Shown here one piece after another: positions 10,558-22,399 of a DNA stretch of 64,000 nt. The notes below the pieces were generated by a model. That model made no database searches. It was not told the DNA's origin and worked only from the letters and a program-made list of their open reading frames with translations. The stretch comes from Bactrocera neohumeralis (taxonomy: Eukaryota; Arthropoda; Insecta; Diptera; Tephritidae). The DNA lies in contig NW_026089623.1 of assembly GCF_024586455.1 (NCBI RefSeq), forward strand, positions 558,001 through 622,000. The letters run 5' to 3'. The translations under genes were made by a program, and so were the position numbers. Position 1 is the first letter of the stretch. Every line of letters begins with the position of its first letter.

Positions 10558-11011
10558 CTATATCAATTTACCGCAATGCCCTTTTGGTTATATGATGCAC
10601 CTACTACCTTTGAGAGACTTTTAGGCCAGGTATTAAAAGGATTACACTGGAAGATCTTTTTGGTTAACCCAGACGACATCATCGCGTTGGGTAAAAGTTT
10701 CGATGAAAATCCTAAGAACTTGGAAAAGGTTTTTCAACCGATAGTTAGTGCTGGTTTAAATCGGAGCCCGAAGAAGTGTTCCCTTTTCAAAAAGTATGTA
10801 AGCTACTTAGGACTTAAAGTGACAAAGGAGGGCATTTGCACAACTAATGAAAATATAGGGGCATTAAAAGATTAGCCTACTCCTATAAATTTACATGAAA
10901 AGATAGGGGCAGTAAAACATTAGCCTACTCCTATAAATTTACATGAGTTGCGCAGTTTCATTGCGCTGTGCACTTATCATAGACGATTCGTCCCAAATAT
11001 TTCCAAATTTT
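10558..11011 (+). pseudogene. Gypsy-type reverse transcriptase fragment
   Basis: Reads LPQCPFGLYDAPTTFERLL (normally MPFGL.NAP.TF.R), then KIFLVNPDDIIALGKSFDE, where the catalytic Y-x-D-D motif is NPDD, so the first residue is lost. Next come AGLNRSPKKCSLFKKYVSYL and, after a stop, PTPINLHELRSFIALCTYHR. These are RT palm and thumb segments in the order typical of Ty3/Gypsy elements. Two stops replace Trp at the position before PTP, and a tandem duplication of about 50 bp (10850-10948) repeats that segment. Clearly dead. Confidence 0.8.
10850..10948 (+). repeat. Tandem duplication of about 50 bp
   Basis: ATTAGCCTACTCCTATAAAT and surrounding bases occur twice in a row, duplicating a piece of the RT thumb codons. 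The second unit carries small changes (CAGTAAAACATT against CATTAAAAGATT). Confidence 0.8.
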
Positions 11012-11269
11012 AAGTCAGAACAGACCATGCAGCACTTTTCTTATTTATTTTTTGGTTAAGTATGACCTGTAAATAAATTTACAGACAGAGTAGGAAAGGG
11101 AACTGACTACATAGGCCATCGTCCCATTTTATAGTGATACATACTAATTCCGGATGTTCTTAACGAGCTGCATAAGTTGTAAACACGAATATCGAGTTAT
11201 AACTGTTAAGTTGTATAAATCAGAAATAAAGATAAGTGTAAAGCAGAGACCTGCAACGAGTATGATTAA

Positions 11270-12335
11270 GTCAGAACAAACACTCGTGCCAAAAACACAA
11301 TAAAATCAATTCAGCATGAACAATCTGTTCTTCGGCAATCACGATCCAGTAACCGGTATGGCTGACTTCGGTTGAAATCGTATCATGTCAGTTCATAGCG
11401 TTGCGACGATTTTTTGAATTGAACGAATGTGAGACTGCGGATAAGCTCCGATTACAGCAAATTTTCTGCTGAATTGATTTTAATCAAGTGTGGCAAAAAA
11501 TGTATGAGCTTTGATCATGTGCGCATTTTAAAAATTTTCGCTAGTGATTCAAAGTTGTTGTCTATCGCTGATTTGAAGACAAACGGTTCGATTTGTGTAC
11601 ATGAGTTTTCGGATGGCATTCGTACACACACACTTCGCAATGTCTTCTAGTATCTCAATGCCTTTGAGACTTAACAACCAGTATAAGTGAAGTCGCTTTT
11701 TTATGAGCGTGATGTGCTTAGAATCAGTTCTCTAACATTGCAGCTCTATCTGGAGATTTTTGCTAGATTAGTTTGTAAGATAAAGTTAAGTAGAGGCTCA
11801 TCTCTCTGATTGAAATCGAAGCTGCCCCAAATCATATAATGGGCGTTGGCATCAGCGCCCACCACCAATACCTGCTTTCTATATAGGCTCATCCTTGACT
11901 TCCTTTACATCTGTAGAAAGACTGAGGTCATTGTGGGAGTATACATTTTTGTCCACCTTGTTAATCACGCTGTAATTTTATGATTTCAGCTCCCTCAGAA
12001 TGCTCAGTAGGTATCTTCTCCGCATTTGGAATGACATGCGAAGTCGCCATCATATCTTCTATGCCGACATCTTCATTCTCTTCACCTTTTACCAGCGTGT
12101 TTATGCTCCACCACCTTCAGTTTTCCTACACATTCGGAAGCTTCTTACAAGTAGTCGGATTAGCTTGGCATTCAGATTCTCGGTTAGACCCCTGTATTTC
12201 TCTTATTCGAGAGTGCCCTCGCAAGTATTGCATTGAAAATATTGAAAACGGAAAGTTCTTAAGTTGCTTATAACAGCATAGCAAATAAAGATATTGTATA
12301 CCATGAGGAGGAAAACAAAATATTTTTCACTATCT
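11270..12335. other. No gene assigned
   Basis: A 73-codon open stretch (11429-11650) and another of 97 codons (11980-12273) exist, but neither shows a recognisable domain, and there is no supporting splice context. Probably degraded repeat DNA. Confidence 0.3.
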
Positions 12336-12339
12336 CCCT

Positions 12340-12794
12340 TCTTCTTCTTTACTGGCGTAGACACCGCTTACGCGATTATAACCGAGTTAACAACACCGCG
12401 AGTCGTTTCTTCTTTTAGCTACGTGGCGCCAATTGGAAATTCTTAGCCAGGTCCTCCAGTGGAGGTTTTCCTTTTCCTCTGCTTCCCGCGGCAGGTACAG
12501 CGTCGAATACTTTCAGAGCTAGAGTGTTTTCGTCCTTTCGGACAACATGACCTAGCCAGCGTAGCCGATGTCTTTCAATTCGCTAAACTATGTCAATGTC
12601 ATCGTATATCTCGTACAGCTCATGGCAAGAGCTATTCTGCGTTGGATTTCGAGGCTGACGTTGTTGGTGGTGTTGATACTTGTTCCAAAATAGGCGAAAT
12701 TATCTACGATTTCAATGTTATAACTGTCAACAGGTATTTCTAGATCATCATCGAGGGGAATGTCAATAGAAGAACAAAACGAAATCGCTAACAT
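12340..12794 (-). pseudogene. RTE-like LINE 3' fragment
   Basis: The minus strand matches the copies at 43.0-45.7 kb. It contains the C-terminal R.RWLGHVV, PAAGS/GSRGR and NWRHVA-type segments, and, further from the tail, VDSYNIEIVDNFAYFGTSIN with TTNNVSLEIQRRIALA. The 3' edge has CTTCTTCTTCTT at 12345, the complement of the AAG-repeat tail seen at 45645. Truncated and frame-broken. Confidence 0.75.
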
Positions 12795-12799
12795 TTAAA

Positions 12800-13505
12800 G
12801 AATCGGAATCCGCAGAGGTAAACCGATTGATAAAAGGCAATTTCGTTTCTCAAAAATAACCATCACACATTCATAAAGTTGGATTTTCAAACTTTAAAAA
12901 TTCCGCAACAAAATTATTATTCTTAGAAACTTTTTTTATTTTTATTGAAAAAATTTCAAATTACTATGTTTAATCGTCAAATTGAGATAATCGAACTTTA
13001 TCGCAGAAATTTTTAAAGTTTGAAAAGTGAACTCTCTGAATATGTGATGGTTATTTTTGAGAAACGAAAATTAGTAGGTTAAATTTTAGTTTGAATGAAA
13101 AAACGAAAATTCCTATGTTAAATGTATGGGAAGCTAATAAAATAGCGACTTAGAGTTAAGCTACAGCGCCTGGTTTGAGGGAGGATTTTTTGTTTGTTAA
13201 TCACTAACATTTGAGGGGGTAAGAGTTGAAAAAAAAAATCAAAAAAAAATTTTGAAGCACCCTAATATAAATAGTGTAATTATATTTATTTGTTGTTTGA
13301 CATTATAAATATTATTCAACATATTAAAAAAAAAAATCAATGAATGTATTTTGAATAATTTGAAAATGAAAAACCACAAACCACTCTCTCTAAATGAGGA
13401 ATTTAAGCTTAATTTATAAGGCAATTGTTGAAAAAAGCTCATTGCTCTAATTACAACTTAATATAATTAATTAAAATAATAATAACACCAAAAAACTCTA
13501 TATAA
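12800..13505. other. No gene seen; short inverted repeat
   Basis: AT-rich. The block TTTCGTTTCTCAAAAATAAC (12840) recurs inverted at 13046 (GGTTATTTTTGAGAAACGAA), together with ATCACA and TTCA blocks, which suggests a decayed small inverted-repeat element at about 12840-13070. Confidence 0.45.
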
Positions 13506-13513
13506 TGTAGATG

Positions 13514-16500
13514 CAAGAATGATAGAGAAAGAGATTACGCAATGCGCTTGTTTGCTTTCAGTCAGCTGTTCTTGCTGACGCCACGGTTGACTTATTATTC
13601 GCCCGCGCTTTTGAAAGTGAATTCGAATTGTGTTTTCAAGTGTTGTATTAATTGTTAAATTTTATATTTTTTAAAATTCGTTGCGCAGTGTTTGGGTGCA
13701 ATAATAATAATGGTAAAAATTGTGCTACGAAATGGAGATTTTTCCATTTCCCTAAAGATAAAACAATGGTAAAACAATGGATTCATTTTTGTCGTCGCAC
13801 GGACAAAATTAATGTTAGAAATGCATGCATTTGTGAAGTGCACTTCGCGCCAGAAGCCTTCGAAAGAAACTTGCAGTTTGAAATGGGTAATTATAGCATT
13901 TTCAATACAATAATTTTACCTTTATAACCAAACACTCTTGCAGGTTTAAGTTCGCGGAATCCAACTAAGTTGTTACCTAGCGCTTTTCCCACGTTAACCA
14001 CTGCTCCTGCAGAGGCTAATGAACGGCAGAAAAGGATGGAGTCCCGAGAAGACGAGGTTGGATAGGCACCTCAAACTGCAGGAGAGGAGGTCATCAAGGA
14101 GAAAGACGAGAAAATACTGCATTTGGAAACAGAAATGTTAGTCCTAATTGATATTGATGAAGTATCTTTTTCTTACATAAGTATGTGTATTTCTTATTCT
14201 TTTTAGACAAAGGCTGAATAGTGTTAGAACTTTGAATAAGTGCAAAAACGAGCAGTCAGCAGAAATTAAACGCCTTAGGATTTCCATTAAAACCTCGGAA
14301 TTCCACAGAAATAATTTAGAGCAAAAACTGCATTTTCACCAACTGCCAGGTAAGTGCCCAAATTCTAAAAAGTATATTGCAAAATATATTAAAATTCATT
14401 ACACATACATAGATTGAAAAATTAAGGGATGGAAATAAACGGCGGAATTGGAAAGAAGAAGACATAGCTAAGTCGATCACGCTATATTCAACGAGCCCGA
14501 AAGCGTACAAACTTTTACGGAGAAACAACTTCCCTCTACCAGGTGTGCGCACTCTGCAATGGTGGTCGAGGAAAATTGACATAGCTCCAGGTGTCATAGA
14601 GCCGGTGATGAAACTGTTGAAGGCAACAACTGAGCTAACACAAGCGCAAAAAATTTGTGTACTCAGTTTTGATGAAATGAAGATCAGAAAGAGTTACTAT
14701 CGTAACAGATCAACTGATTCGACATTACCTCCTGTTAACTACGTTCAGGTTGCAATGATAAGAGGTAATTAAACTCATTAATTTACTTGAAGTCAGTTAT
14801 TCTAATGTACTTTGTTCTTTTAGGTTTGATAAGTAAATGTAAACAGCCTGTATTCTTCGAATATGACTGCAAAATGACGAAGGAAGTACTGTTTAGCATT
14901 TTGTCAAGGGTTAAAAAGTGCGGTTACAATATTGTTGCCATTGTAAGCGATTTGGGGGATTAAACAGAGGCTTATATAATGATCTTGAAATTAAAGTGAA
15001 AAACCTTGGTACATTCACTAAACAATTATTTAAATTATGATATACTTTAAATTGTGTTCTTTTTTTTCTATTGCAGGTTTTTACACGACGGAGACAGGAT
15101 TGTGCTTTTTGCTGATGTCCCCCATTTAATAAAACTACAGAGAAATCATTTTGTGGATAAGGGCTTTACTATCAATGGAAAAATTGTTAGAAAAGACATT
15201 ATTCTGAAGCTGCTCTCGCTTACCTCCAACGTGCTGTCCATCACGCACAAAATTTCCCAGAAGCATTTGCCTATAACAGGAGCAGAAAGGCAAAAGGTTA
15301 AACTAGCCACAAAATTGTTCTCCCACACAATTGCTCAAGCAATAACTCGAGCCGCTAGTTTAGGTCTACTAGATAACGAAAATTGGGAGGAATGCCATCG
15401 ACTTTTCAAAATTGTAAGTAGTATTTAAAATATTAATTAAAATGATCATATATAATAAATTTTAATTTTGTAGACAAATGACTGGTTTGATCTGATGAAT
15501 GTCAGGGTGCCCAAAGATGGAGTGAGGGAACGCTTGCACGCCTACGGTTTGGCTTTGAATAAGCAAAATAATGTACTGGAACAGATGACGGAGATGGTTT
15601 CATCAATGAGAGTCATTGGTAAAAATAGGTTGCTTCCATTCCAAAAAGGTAATACTCAAGCTATATATTTAGATAAGTTGATTTTCCACAGTTTTTGATT
15701 TTACTTATGATTTACAGGTATACTCCAAAGCAATAATGCTTTGAAATTGCTGCTGGATGACTTAAGGCAGCAGTACAAAATTGATTACGTTTTGACCTAC
15801 CGATTAAACCAGGACAATTTGGAAATTTTTTTTGGCACAATGAGGTCACGATCACCCTAACAGGCAGGAGTCCAAATATAGGCTGCGTTCCTATATACTT
15901 GGTCACTACGAAGGAGCGAACACAGAAGAAGGAAATGTTGAAGTCGACAACACACCAGATTTGGAAGGGAATTACTTATCTCTAACCGGTAATTATCAAA
16001 ATATTAAACGTACATAGTATTATCAACCTAAAACTACAGAAAACATTCTTATATAAAAATGTATTGATGTTAACAAATGAAAATATGTACTAACATACAA
16101 AGGAAGTTTTTGCACTGTTTCTTATCCTAATTATAATAATAATCTTAACTAGCAGTTTATTCTATTTATTTATATGCATGTATGTATGTTTATTATATTT
16201 TTGCAGGTACTATTTTTCAACGTGTGTCAGTTGATCTAAATTCCACTGACCCAATTGAAAAAAATGACGGACTTGAGAATTTAGCAGGGTACATCTGCCA
16301 CAAACTCGGTAAAGACAACCCCGAAATTTGTGCCAACTCAGAAAATTGTTCGTCTTATACTTGGGTGGATCACCTTTCTGAAGGAGGACTCTCAAAACCA
16401 ACAGATATGTTGACGGAGCATATGAGAGCCTTGCAAGCAGTATTTGACGATGTAAATGGTACTGATTTGCATATATGTACAAATTACGTCCAGAAGCACT

Positions 16501-16984
16501 TAGATTTAAGTAATTTTGTAAATTGTAGCTCGAAAGTAAAATAATTGTTTTTCAGAGCTAGAATGTATTTTAGGATTCGTTCCTTAAATAAAAATTTAAT
16601 TGAACATATGTATAGCAAAAAAAGAAAATTAAATAAGACAATAAATTGATACTTGGTCACAAAATATTCAATCTTTTTATTTGCATAAATGTATATGGTT
16701 GAAACAAACACAGCAAAGAGACAAAATTAAATAATACAATGAAAATACAATTAAATTAATATGTGGGTAAATGTTCACTATAAAATATTCACTTATATTG
16801 ATGTTAACTTTTGATTATATTCATGTTTTTGTATGCCTGCAATACAAAATAGCTTCTTATTGCAAAGAAAAACAAACAACTGAAAATCAGCTGATTGTAC
16901 GTTGGTCAACCGTGACGTATGAAGATGCGCAGAACGAACAAAATTTGAACTCGTCATTGCGCAATCTTGTTTCTATCATTCTTG
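13514..16984 (+). mobile_element. P-superfamily transposon, nearly full length
   Basis: Left end CAAGAATGATAGAGAAAGAG and right end (reverse complement) CAAGAATGATAGAAACAAGA agree over about 31 bp with a few mismatches. Inside them a second inverted pair, CACGGTTGAC (about 13581) and GTCAACCGTG (about 16903), matches the subterminal repeats known in P elements. Flanks ATGTAGATG (13505-13513) and ATATAGATG (16985-16993) give a 9-bp duplication with one mismatch. The element is 3.47 kb, compared with 2.9 kb for the Drosophila P element, and encodes a THAP-plus-RNase-H-like transposase that is now broken. Confidence 0.88.
13681..16544 (+). pseudogene. P-element-like transposase (THAP, coiled coil, DDE), disrupted
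   Basis: The multi-exon gene begins with a C2CH THAP zinc finger (CAVFGC ... RFFHFPKD ... WIHFC ... CEVHFAPEAFE, 13685-13880). A coiled-coil exon follows (about 14212-14350), then the catalytic core. SFDEMKIRKSYY (about 14670) supplies the first Asp and FADVPHLIK (about 15110) the second; ITHKISQKHLP, RQKVKLATKLFSH and LNQDNLEIFFGTMRS follow, all close to P transposase in order. The last exon ends at TAA 16542-16544. Defects: the codon where Met is expected before RCAVFGC is ATT, a TAG follows EDEVG (about 14064), and frameshifts lie near 14960 (after VSDLG) and 15845. The exon joint near 14350/14415 is also out of phase. So it is transposition-incompetent as written. Confidence 0.85.
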
Positions 16985-16993
16985 ATATAGATG

Positions 16994-18330
16994 TACATAT
17001 AAATGCCCGAGGCATACTTCTAGAAAAAATATTTTTAAATACAATTTTTTTCAAAGTTTTAACCGAAAGTTACACATTCAGTAAAATTCAGTGATTTATC
17101 ACAATTACTTGTGAGCATAATACAAAATGTACCAGCTAGTTACCGTAAACACATGTTTCGCAACTTTTATATAATTAATAATAATTTAACTCATGTTATC
17201 GTCTTCTATTCACCAAGCTTTAGATAGACTGGTAATATTTCCATAACGACTAAATACCCCTTCAGTTCACACAAACATTTTAAAATTGTTTCATATATAA
17301 ACGTACATATGTACATAATAACAACATTTTCCCATTTACTATTTCATGTACAGTACTATGTCATTAAAACAATTGCATTCTTTTCTTAAAAAGTCTTGAA
17401 TCAATACCAATTTGTTAATTAATTGTGATTTTGCTAATTGATATTTGTGGTTTTCTACCGTTTTTACTCTTTTTTTTAATTTGTGAAAAGGTTTGATATT
17501 TCACAAAAATTCATCCATATACAAGTATATGGGCATTATTCCATATATTTACTGTTATCATCAAAGCTTTTAGTATTTCATGATGTCTGCAAATATAAAT
17601 TTTAATTAAATTTGTTAATGAATTTTTAAATATTATTGACCATTTAAATAACCTACCTATAACATAAAAGTATTAACAATTTGTTGTTAACAATGAAGAT
17701 TCTGTTATTTCAAGACATTTCAAATTAGGTATTTTAAATAATTAATTAATTTTTATAAACTGTATTTAAGAATATTATCTATACATTTATATATTAATCT
17801 TACAGTTTTTGTTTACTAAAACTAAGATTTTGTAACCACAAAAGTTGAATAAGTGTTTACTTTAACAAAAATTGTGCTCAAATATATTTATGAATAAGTT
17901 TGACTTTATGCATTTTATATGTATAATATAATATGTTATGTAAACCCATATTTTGTATATGCTCAATTAAAACATTGGAAGCTATTCGTATGAAAGAGAG
18001 CATATGAATCATTGTGATATTGTATATTATATAAAATTTTGATTTACAGAAATGTTTTGCACATAATAAAAATGCTACCCATGTTAAATAATCAACATTT
18101 AAAGAAACGAAGCAAAACCGTTTAGACGTTCGTCACTTTTGCATTTTAAATCTTATAAAATATTTAATAACTCAAATTTGATAAAAACTTCAGAGTACTT
18201 TTTTTTGTAAACTAAAACAAACTCATTAAGTACAGTTTCTCTGGTAAAAAGTAGATGTTTTTAAATTAGATTATTTAATTTTTGATCTTTTGTGTTTACT
18301 TACATTTTATAGACATCTTGTCATAATTTC
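16994..18330. other. AT-rich, no gene seen
   Basis: About 1.3 kb of very AT-rich sequence with no open frame showing a known domain. Short TATA and ATGTAC runs only. Confidence 0.4.
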
Positions 18331-18339
18331 AATTTAATG

Positions 18340-19260
18340 TGCTAGTATTTACTTCGGTATGCTTCTCCTTTCGTTTTATACTCTGCTTCATAGTTTGTCT
18401 CTTGTCACAGTAGCCCACAAATCCTTAATCAGGTTAAAGGATTTTATGCTGACCAGTGGATGAGTTGAAATTGATTACAGCGAGTAACAATTTGGCAGTG
18501 TGCTTCAGATGGTTACTCCCCTAGAAAACTAGCTCTTCCTAACGTCCATAAAATCCATTAATTTTGACTGTAAATTATTCCAATAGTCTCCTTTTTTCAG
18601 AATCCCTGATGCTCTTCAAGTGAAGCATCTCCATAGAATGAGACCGCTTCTATCATATTTTACATTCCGTTACTGTTTCCACGACATTTGGGTCTAAGTA
18701 ACCGGAACGGACCTGGTTTTTCAGCAAAGGTGCCGACTCGACACCATTCCTCTAAATTACTTCAGGAATGTTTTCTGCCGCTATAACAACAACCACGACA
18801 GTCTGTCGCTCATAATGTCGTTGTAGATTTTCATGTGGATATTATTGTTTGCCTTCCGATTGGAAATGATTGATTTTCGTTACATCTGATGAGAAGTTTT
18901 TTTTTCAATCTTCCACGGAACAGTTTTATGTTTATATTTTTAGTAGATATTGGCGTTATTTTCTGTTTAACAGGGTTCACAAAACAAATTCTTTGAAGGC
19001 CTCTCCATACAGTCTATTCGCTGACATTCTTATTTATGGTATTTGCAGCTTCATTCGGTGTCTCTTTTGTCTGACATCAGAGTTTGTTAGCAATCGTGGG
19101 TGTCCTCTTACGTCCAGGGAAGCAACTACGTTTTCTTATGGCCACAACAGAGTAGACAATTTTAATATACTAGCAATTTCACGGGTCGGAAGGCCACTTT
19201 TTCCCAAAGTATGTTTATGCAAACGAAAATCAATAAAAAATTCCAGCACACCAAATCGAC
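18340..19260 (-). pseudogene. Tc1-like transposase remnant
   Basis: Minus-strand fragments in order: HTLGKSGLPTREIA (helix-turn-helix), GHPRLLTNSDVRQ, SANRLYGEAFKEFVLNPVKQ, then LIRCNENQSF and a QSEGKQ segment at the site where Tc1 proteins carry DES.F..FGSDG. Near the end come AEHCQIV..WSA.NPLT.LRICGLL-like codons, matching the LEWPAQSPDLNPIENLW region. Many stops and shifts. Terminal repeats were not located. The plus-strand open frame at 18870-19310 is an antisense shadow. Confidence 0.65.
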
Positions 19261-19299
19261 ACAATTTACTGTTAATTTACAGTTATGTCATACCAGAGA

Positions 19300-20290
19300 A
19301 TATGAAGTAATATAGAATGCGCATCTCGTACAACGTACACGTTATATTGCGGGTCATACTGGTACAACCCGCTAGTTTACTGTTAAGTTCACAGAAAATT
19401 TGCTCATTTCGCTGTTAACTTTACAGAAAATTCAATGCACAGAAGCCATAACTGTAGCCGAATGACTCCTCGTTTCCTTGCTTCGTTTCTCACAATTTTG
19501 GCAGTCAAATAAAATATAAATGAAAATGAAAAAAACATAGAGCCATGCCGCGAAGTCGAGCACAGCATTGATTTTGTAGATAGAAAAACAAAAGACAATA
19601 TGTGTGATATGTTGCCCTTGTATGTGTGCATGATTTGGTTCTTCGTTGCTTAGCAAAAAATTCAAATTTTCTTGCTACTTCATATTTTTAAATCACTTAA
19701 ATACTGAATGTAGAGTTTTCACATTTTTACATGTAAAACAAAAAAAAAAATCATAAAAATTATCGATATGAGAGAATATAAATAAACGTACATATGTATG
19801 TGATATTATATACATGTCTGCTGTAAAATCAAATTTATACATAAATATGTATTAATAGTTATAATCATAATTTTTTATTCATTGCGACAAAACGAAAACA
19901 AACATATAGTTTATTATAAATTTTATATAAATTAATTAATTGTTTCAATTTTAAATAAAAAATAAAATATTTACATCTATTGACCAGCAATAATTTTTAA
20001 TTTTCTTTGTTTCGAACTTCCTTTTTGCACAGCCCTAATGCAGTGTTTTCTTAAAAGTATTAATAACATAAAATCTAAAATTTCTAGTCTATGGTTACAG
20101 CACTCCCCACTAAACCATTCGGGAGTAGAATTTTTGCATGATTCTAACATGAAAGCCTTTATGCCTAATTTCTCAGCTCTAATTTAAATTTTTTTTTTTA
20201 AATTATGACATGTTTTACACTAGTACTCATAAGGGCTTCCGATGGAGCAACGAGATTACCGAAATCTGTAAGTGATTGATAGTTTTTGTG
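19300..20290. other. No gene seen
   Basis: AT-rich. A short GTTAACTTTACAGAAAATT-type repeat occurs twice around 19380-19430. No coding or RNA gene supported. Confidence 0.35.
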
Positions 20291-20299
20291 AAAAATGAA

Positions 20300-21962
20300 C
20301 AGTTCACTAGGAGCAGTTAAAACTTCATCTTTTTCCTTAATTCCTCGCAACATTTTTCACATTTTAACCTTGGAATGATTTTGTATGCCACATATCCAAC
20401 AAAATATCTAATTGATACCAGCTCTAAACTAATATCTGACTGGTTACATAATGAGCCTTCCAAAAAGTAATTCTCATGCAATTGGTCGTTAAAATTGAAA
20501 TTATATAGCAGGCTGTTATCCTCTTCCTCGTTTACAAGCAACTCCGGTTCATTGTTAGAAACGCTGGTTCCATTGAATCCTGCGTCTCTTCACAGTTGCT
20601 AAATGAACTATTTTTCATAATTTTGAAAGCCAATAACTTGGCTAAAATATTATTCAGCTCAGCTACAGAGGTGTGGTACTATTACCGCCTTTTTGTTTTA
20701 ATACAGCAAATATATTTTCTAATTTGTCTTGGTTTAAAGATTTTGTCATAATGAAAAATTTGTCTGAATTATCTTTTAATACTTCTTCGACGATTAGAAA
20801 AGCAGATTTTAATGATAATTTCATTCCATCTAAAAAATATACTCTTTTTTTTCGTCGACAAATTTAACTTCCTCTAAGAAGCATAAGAATAATTGAATAA
20901 ATTTATGTTGTTCTTTGTTGAGTTGAATAGCAGACCGATAACAATTATCTGAGTATAATGATCCACTATTAATGCAGTCAAAAATTTTAAATTAAATTCA
21001 GCCGTTGATAAAGCTGCCGCTTGTGGACTTTTCTTGAAACCCGATGTATCGCAAATAGTTTTAATAGCAGCTTCAACTGTTTTGCTAAACACTTGCGTTG
21101 CAAATTTAACTCGCATTTTTTCAAATGAGTTTGGAAATATGTGTTGTCTAGCCAACTTTGGGCACATCTTGGTATTGCAGTTTTCCACTCGTTCCCACAA
21201 CTCTTGTATGACTTTAAAACTTACAATGTCATCGGGCGTTTTTAGGTCACACATCAGCAATCCATTCCGTAACGACTTAATCAAATGTGGGAAATCAAAT
21301 ATACAGAAAGGAATAAGTTGACTGTGAAATATAAAATATATTTTATGCCAAATCTTTCACATCATCAGAATATTCCTTTGGCCTCGTGCTTACCAGCAGC
21401 TTGCAAAATGTTTTGGACTCAGAACTTATATTTTTTAAAGAGTCAACTGAGTTTTGCAACATCCTTAAATTTGCCTTTCTAGATTTGGGAGTTCCTTAGT
21501 TCTCAGCTTTGCTTTGATTTTTCTAAATTTCCTTAATAAATCGCTGTATTTTTTTCTATAAAAATTAGATATTCTTGTATTTTTTTCACAGTTATTGCAC
21601 ATTACATCATCCCAGTGGGGTCGCTTCGAGGGAATATCTGGTTCCACAAGGTCTTAATCAGAAAATAAATGATCTTCATCCAAATTTAATGTTGGAATTG
21701 CATCTTTTTTTTAAATTTTTTCCCGATGAACGTGCTGCTGAAGTGATTATGACAAATAAAAAATTTTTTTTCATAATCTTCATTTACAACATTGCATTTT
21801 TCCCGCCAAAATTTGACCGAAAATAAGATCGGCAGCGGGAAATTTAAATAATTTTAAATTGGGCCAGTATCTCTTTGATTTTTGGCAACTGCGCACACAA
21901 CATTTAATTCCCGACCTTGCACTATTTTTATTTGTCCTTGTAGTATTTTGAATTGCGGCCAC
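20300..21962 (-). pseudogene. THAP9/P-like transposase remnant (second family)
   Basis: On the minus strand from about 21962: CCVRSCQKSKRYWPNLKLFK with the following Phe-Pro is a truncated THAP finger. It is followed by a basic linker (RKKYSDLLRKFRKIKAKLR) and then IFDFPHLIKSLRNGLL (about 21300), in which the Asp is the catalytic residue equivalent to FADVPHLIK in the 13.5-kb element. KMRVKFATQVFSKTVEAAI matches the RQKVKLATKLFS block. Near 20740-20690, SLNQDKLENIFAVLKQKGGN is the THAP9-type helix-loop before the third acidic residue. Frames shift several times. It is too divergent from the 13.5-kb gene to be a copy of it. Confidence 0.75.
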
Positions 21963-22261
21963 ACCGTTGCAATTTCAATGTAAAGAAAAAACCAATTAAA
22001 AATTTGGAGTATGTATGCAAATAAGTTTATTTGGAACAAGCCACGTAAAAATATTTGTAAAAATTTTAAATTGGGATCAACCACGTCAAATATAGATATG
22101 TATACAAGCAAAAAACAAAATTTGTTTCAAGCGCAAGGGAGCATACATCCATTCACGTAGAAGATCAATCGCATATTGACATATGCACACATGCTCTAAC
22201 CCATTGTATAAACCTACAAGTAACCAATCCTTCATTTTTCACTAACACATACGCAAAAATC

Positions 22262-22357
22262 TGCTACAAATTAGGCACTTGGTACGGGTTGCCCCTAAAT
22301 ATTCTACTACAAATTAGGCACTTGGTTCGGGTTGCCCCCAAATATTCTGCTACTAAT
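22262..22357 (+). repeat. Two tandem units of about 48 bp
   Basis: CTACAAATTAGGCACTTGGT with the following GGGTTGCCCC(T/C)AAATATTCT is repeated once, with two or three differences. A partial third start (CTACTAATTAG) follows. Confidence 0.85.
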
Positions 22358-22399
22358 TAGTCACGTTACAAAAATGCCTCAAATCTGCAATAGTGTGTT

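Noticed and set aside
18870..19310. 146-codon plus-strand frame
   Set aside because: It lies antisense to recognisable Tc1-like transposase codons.
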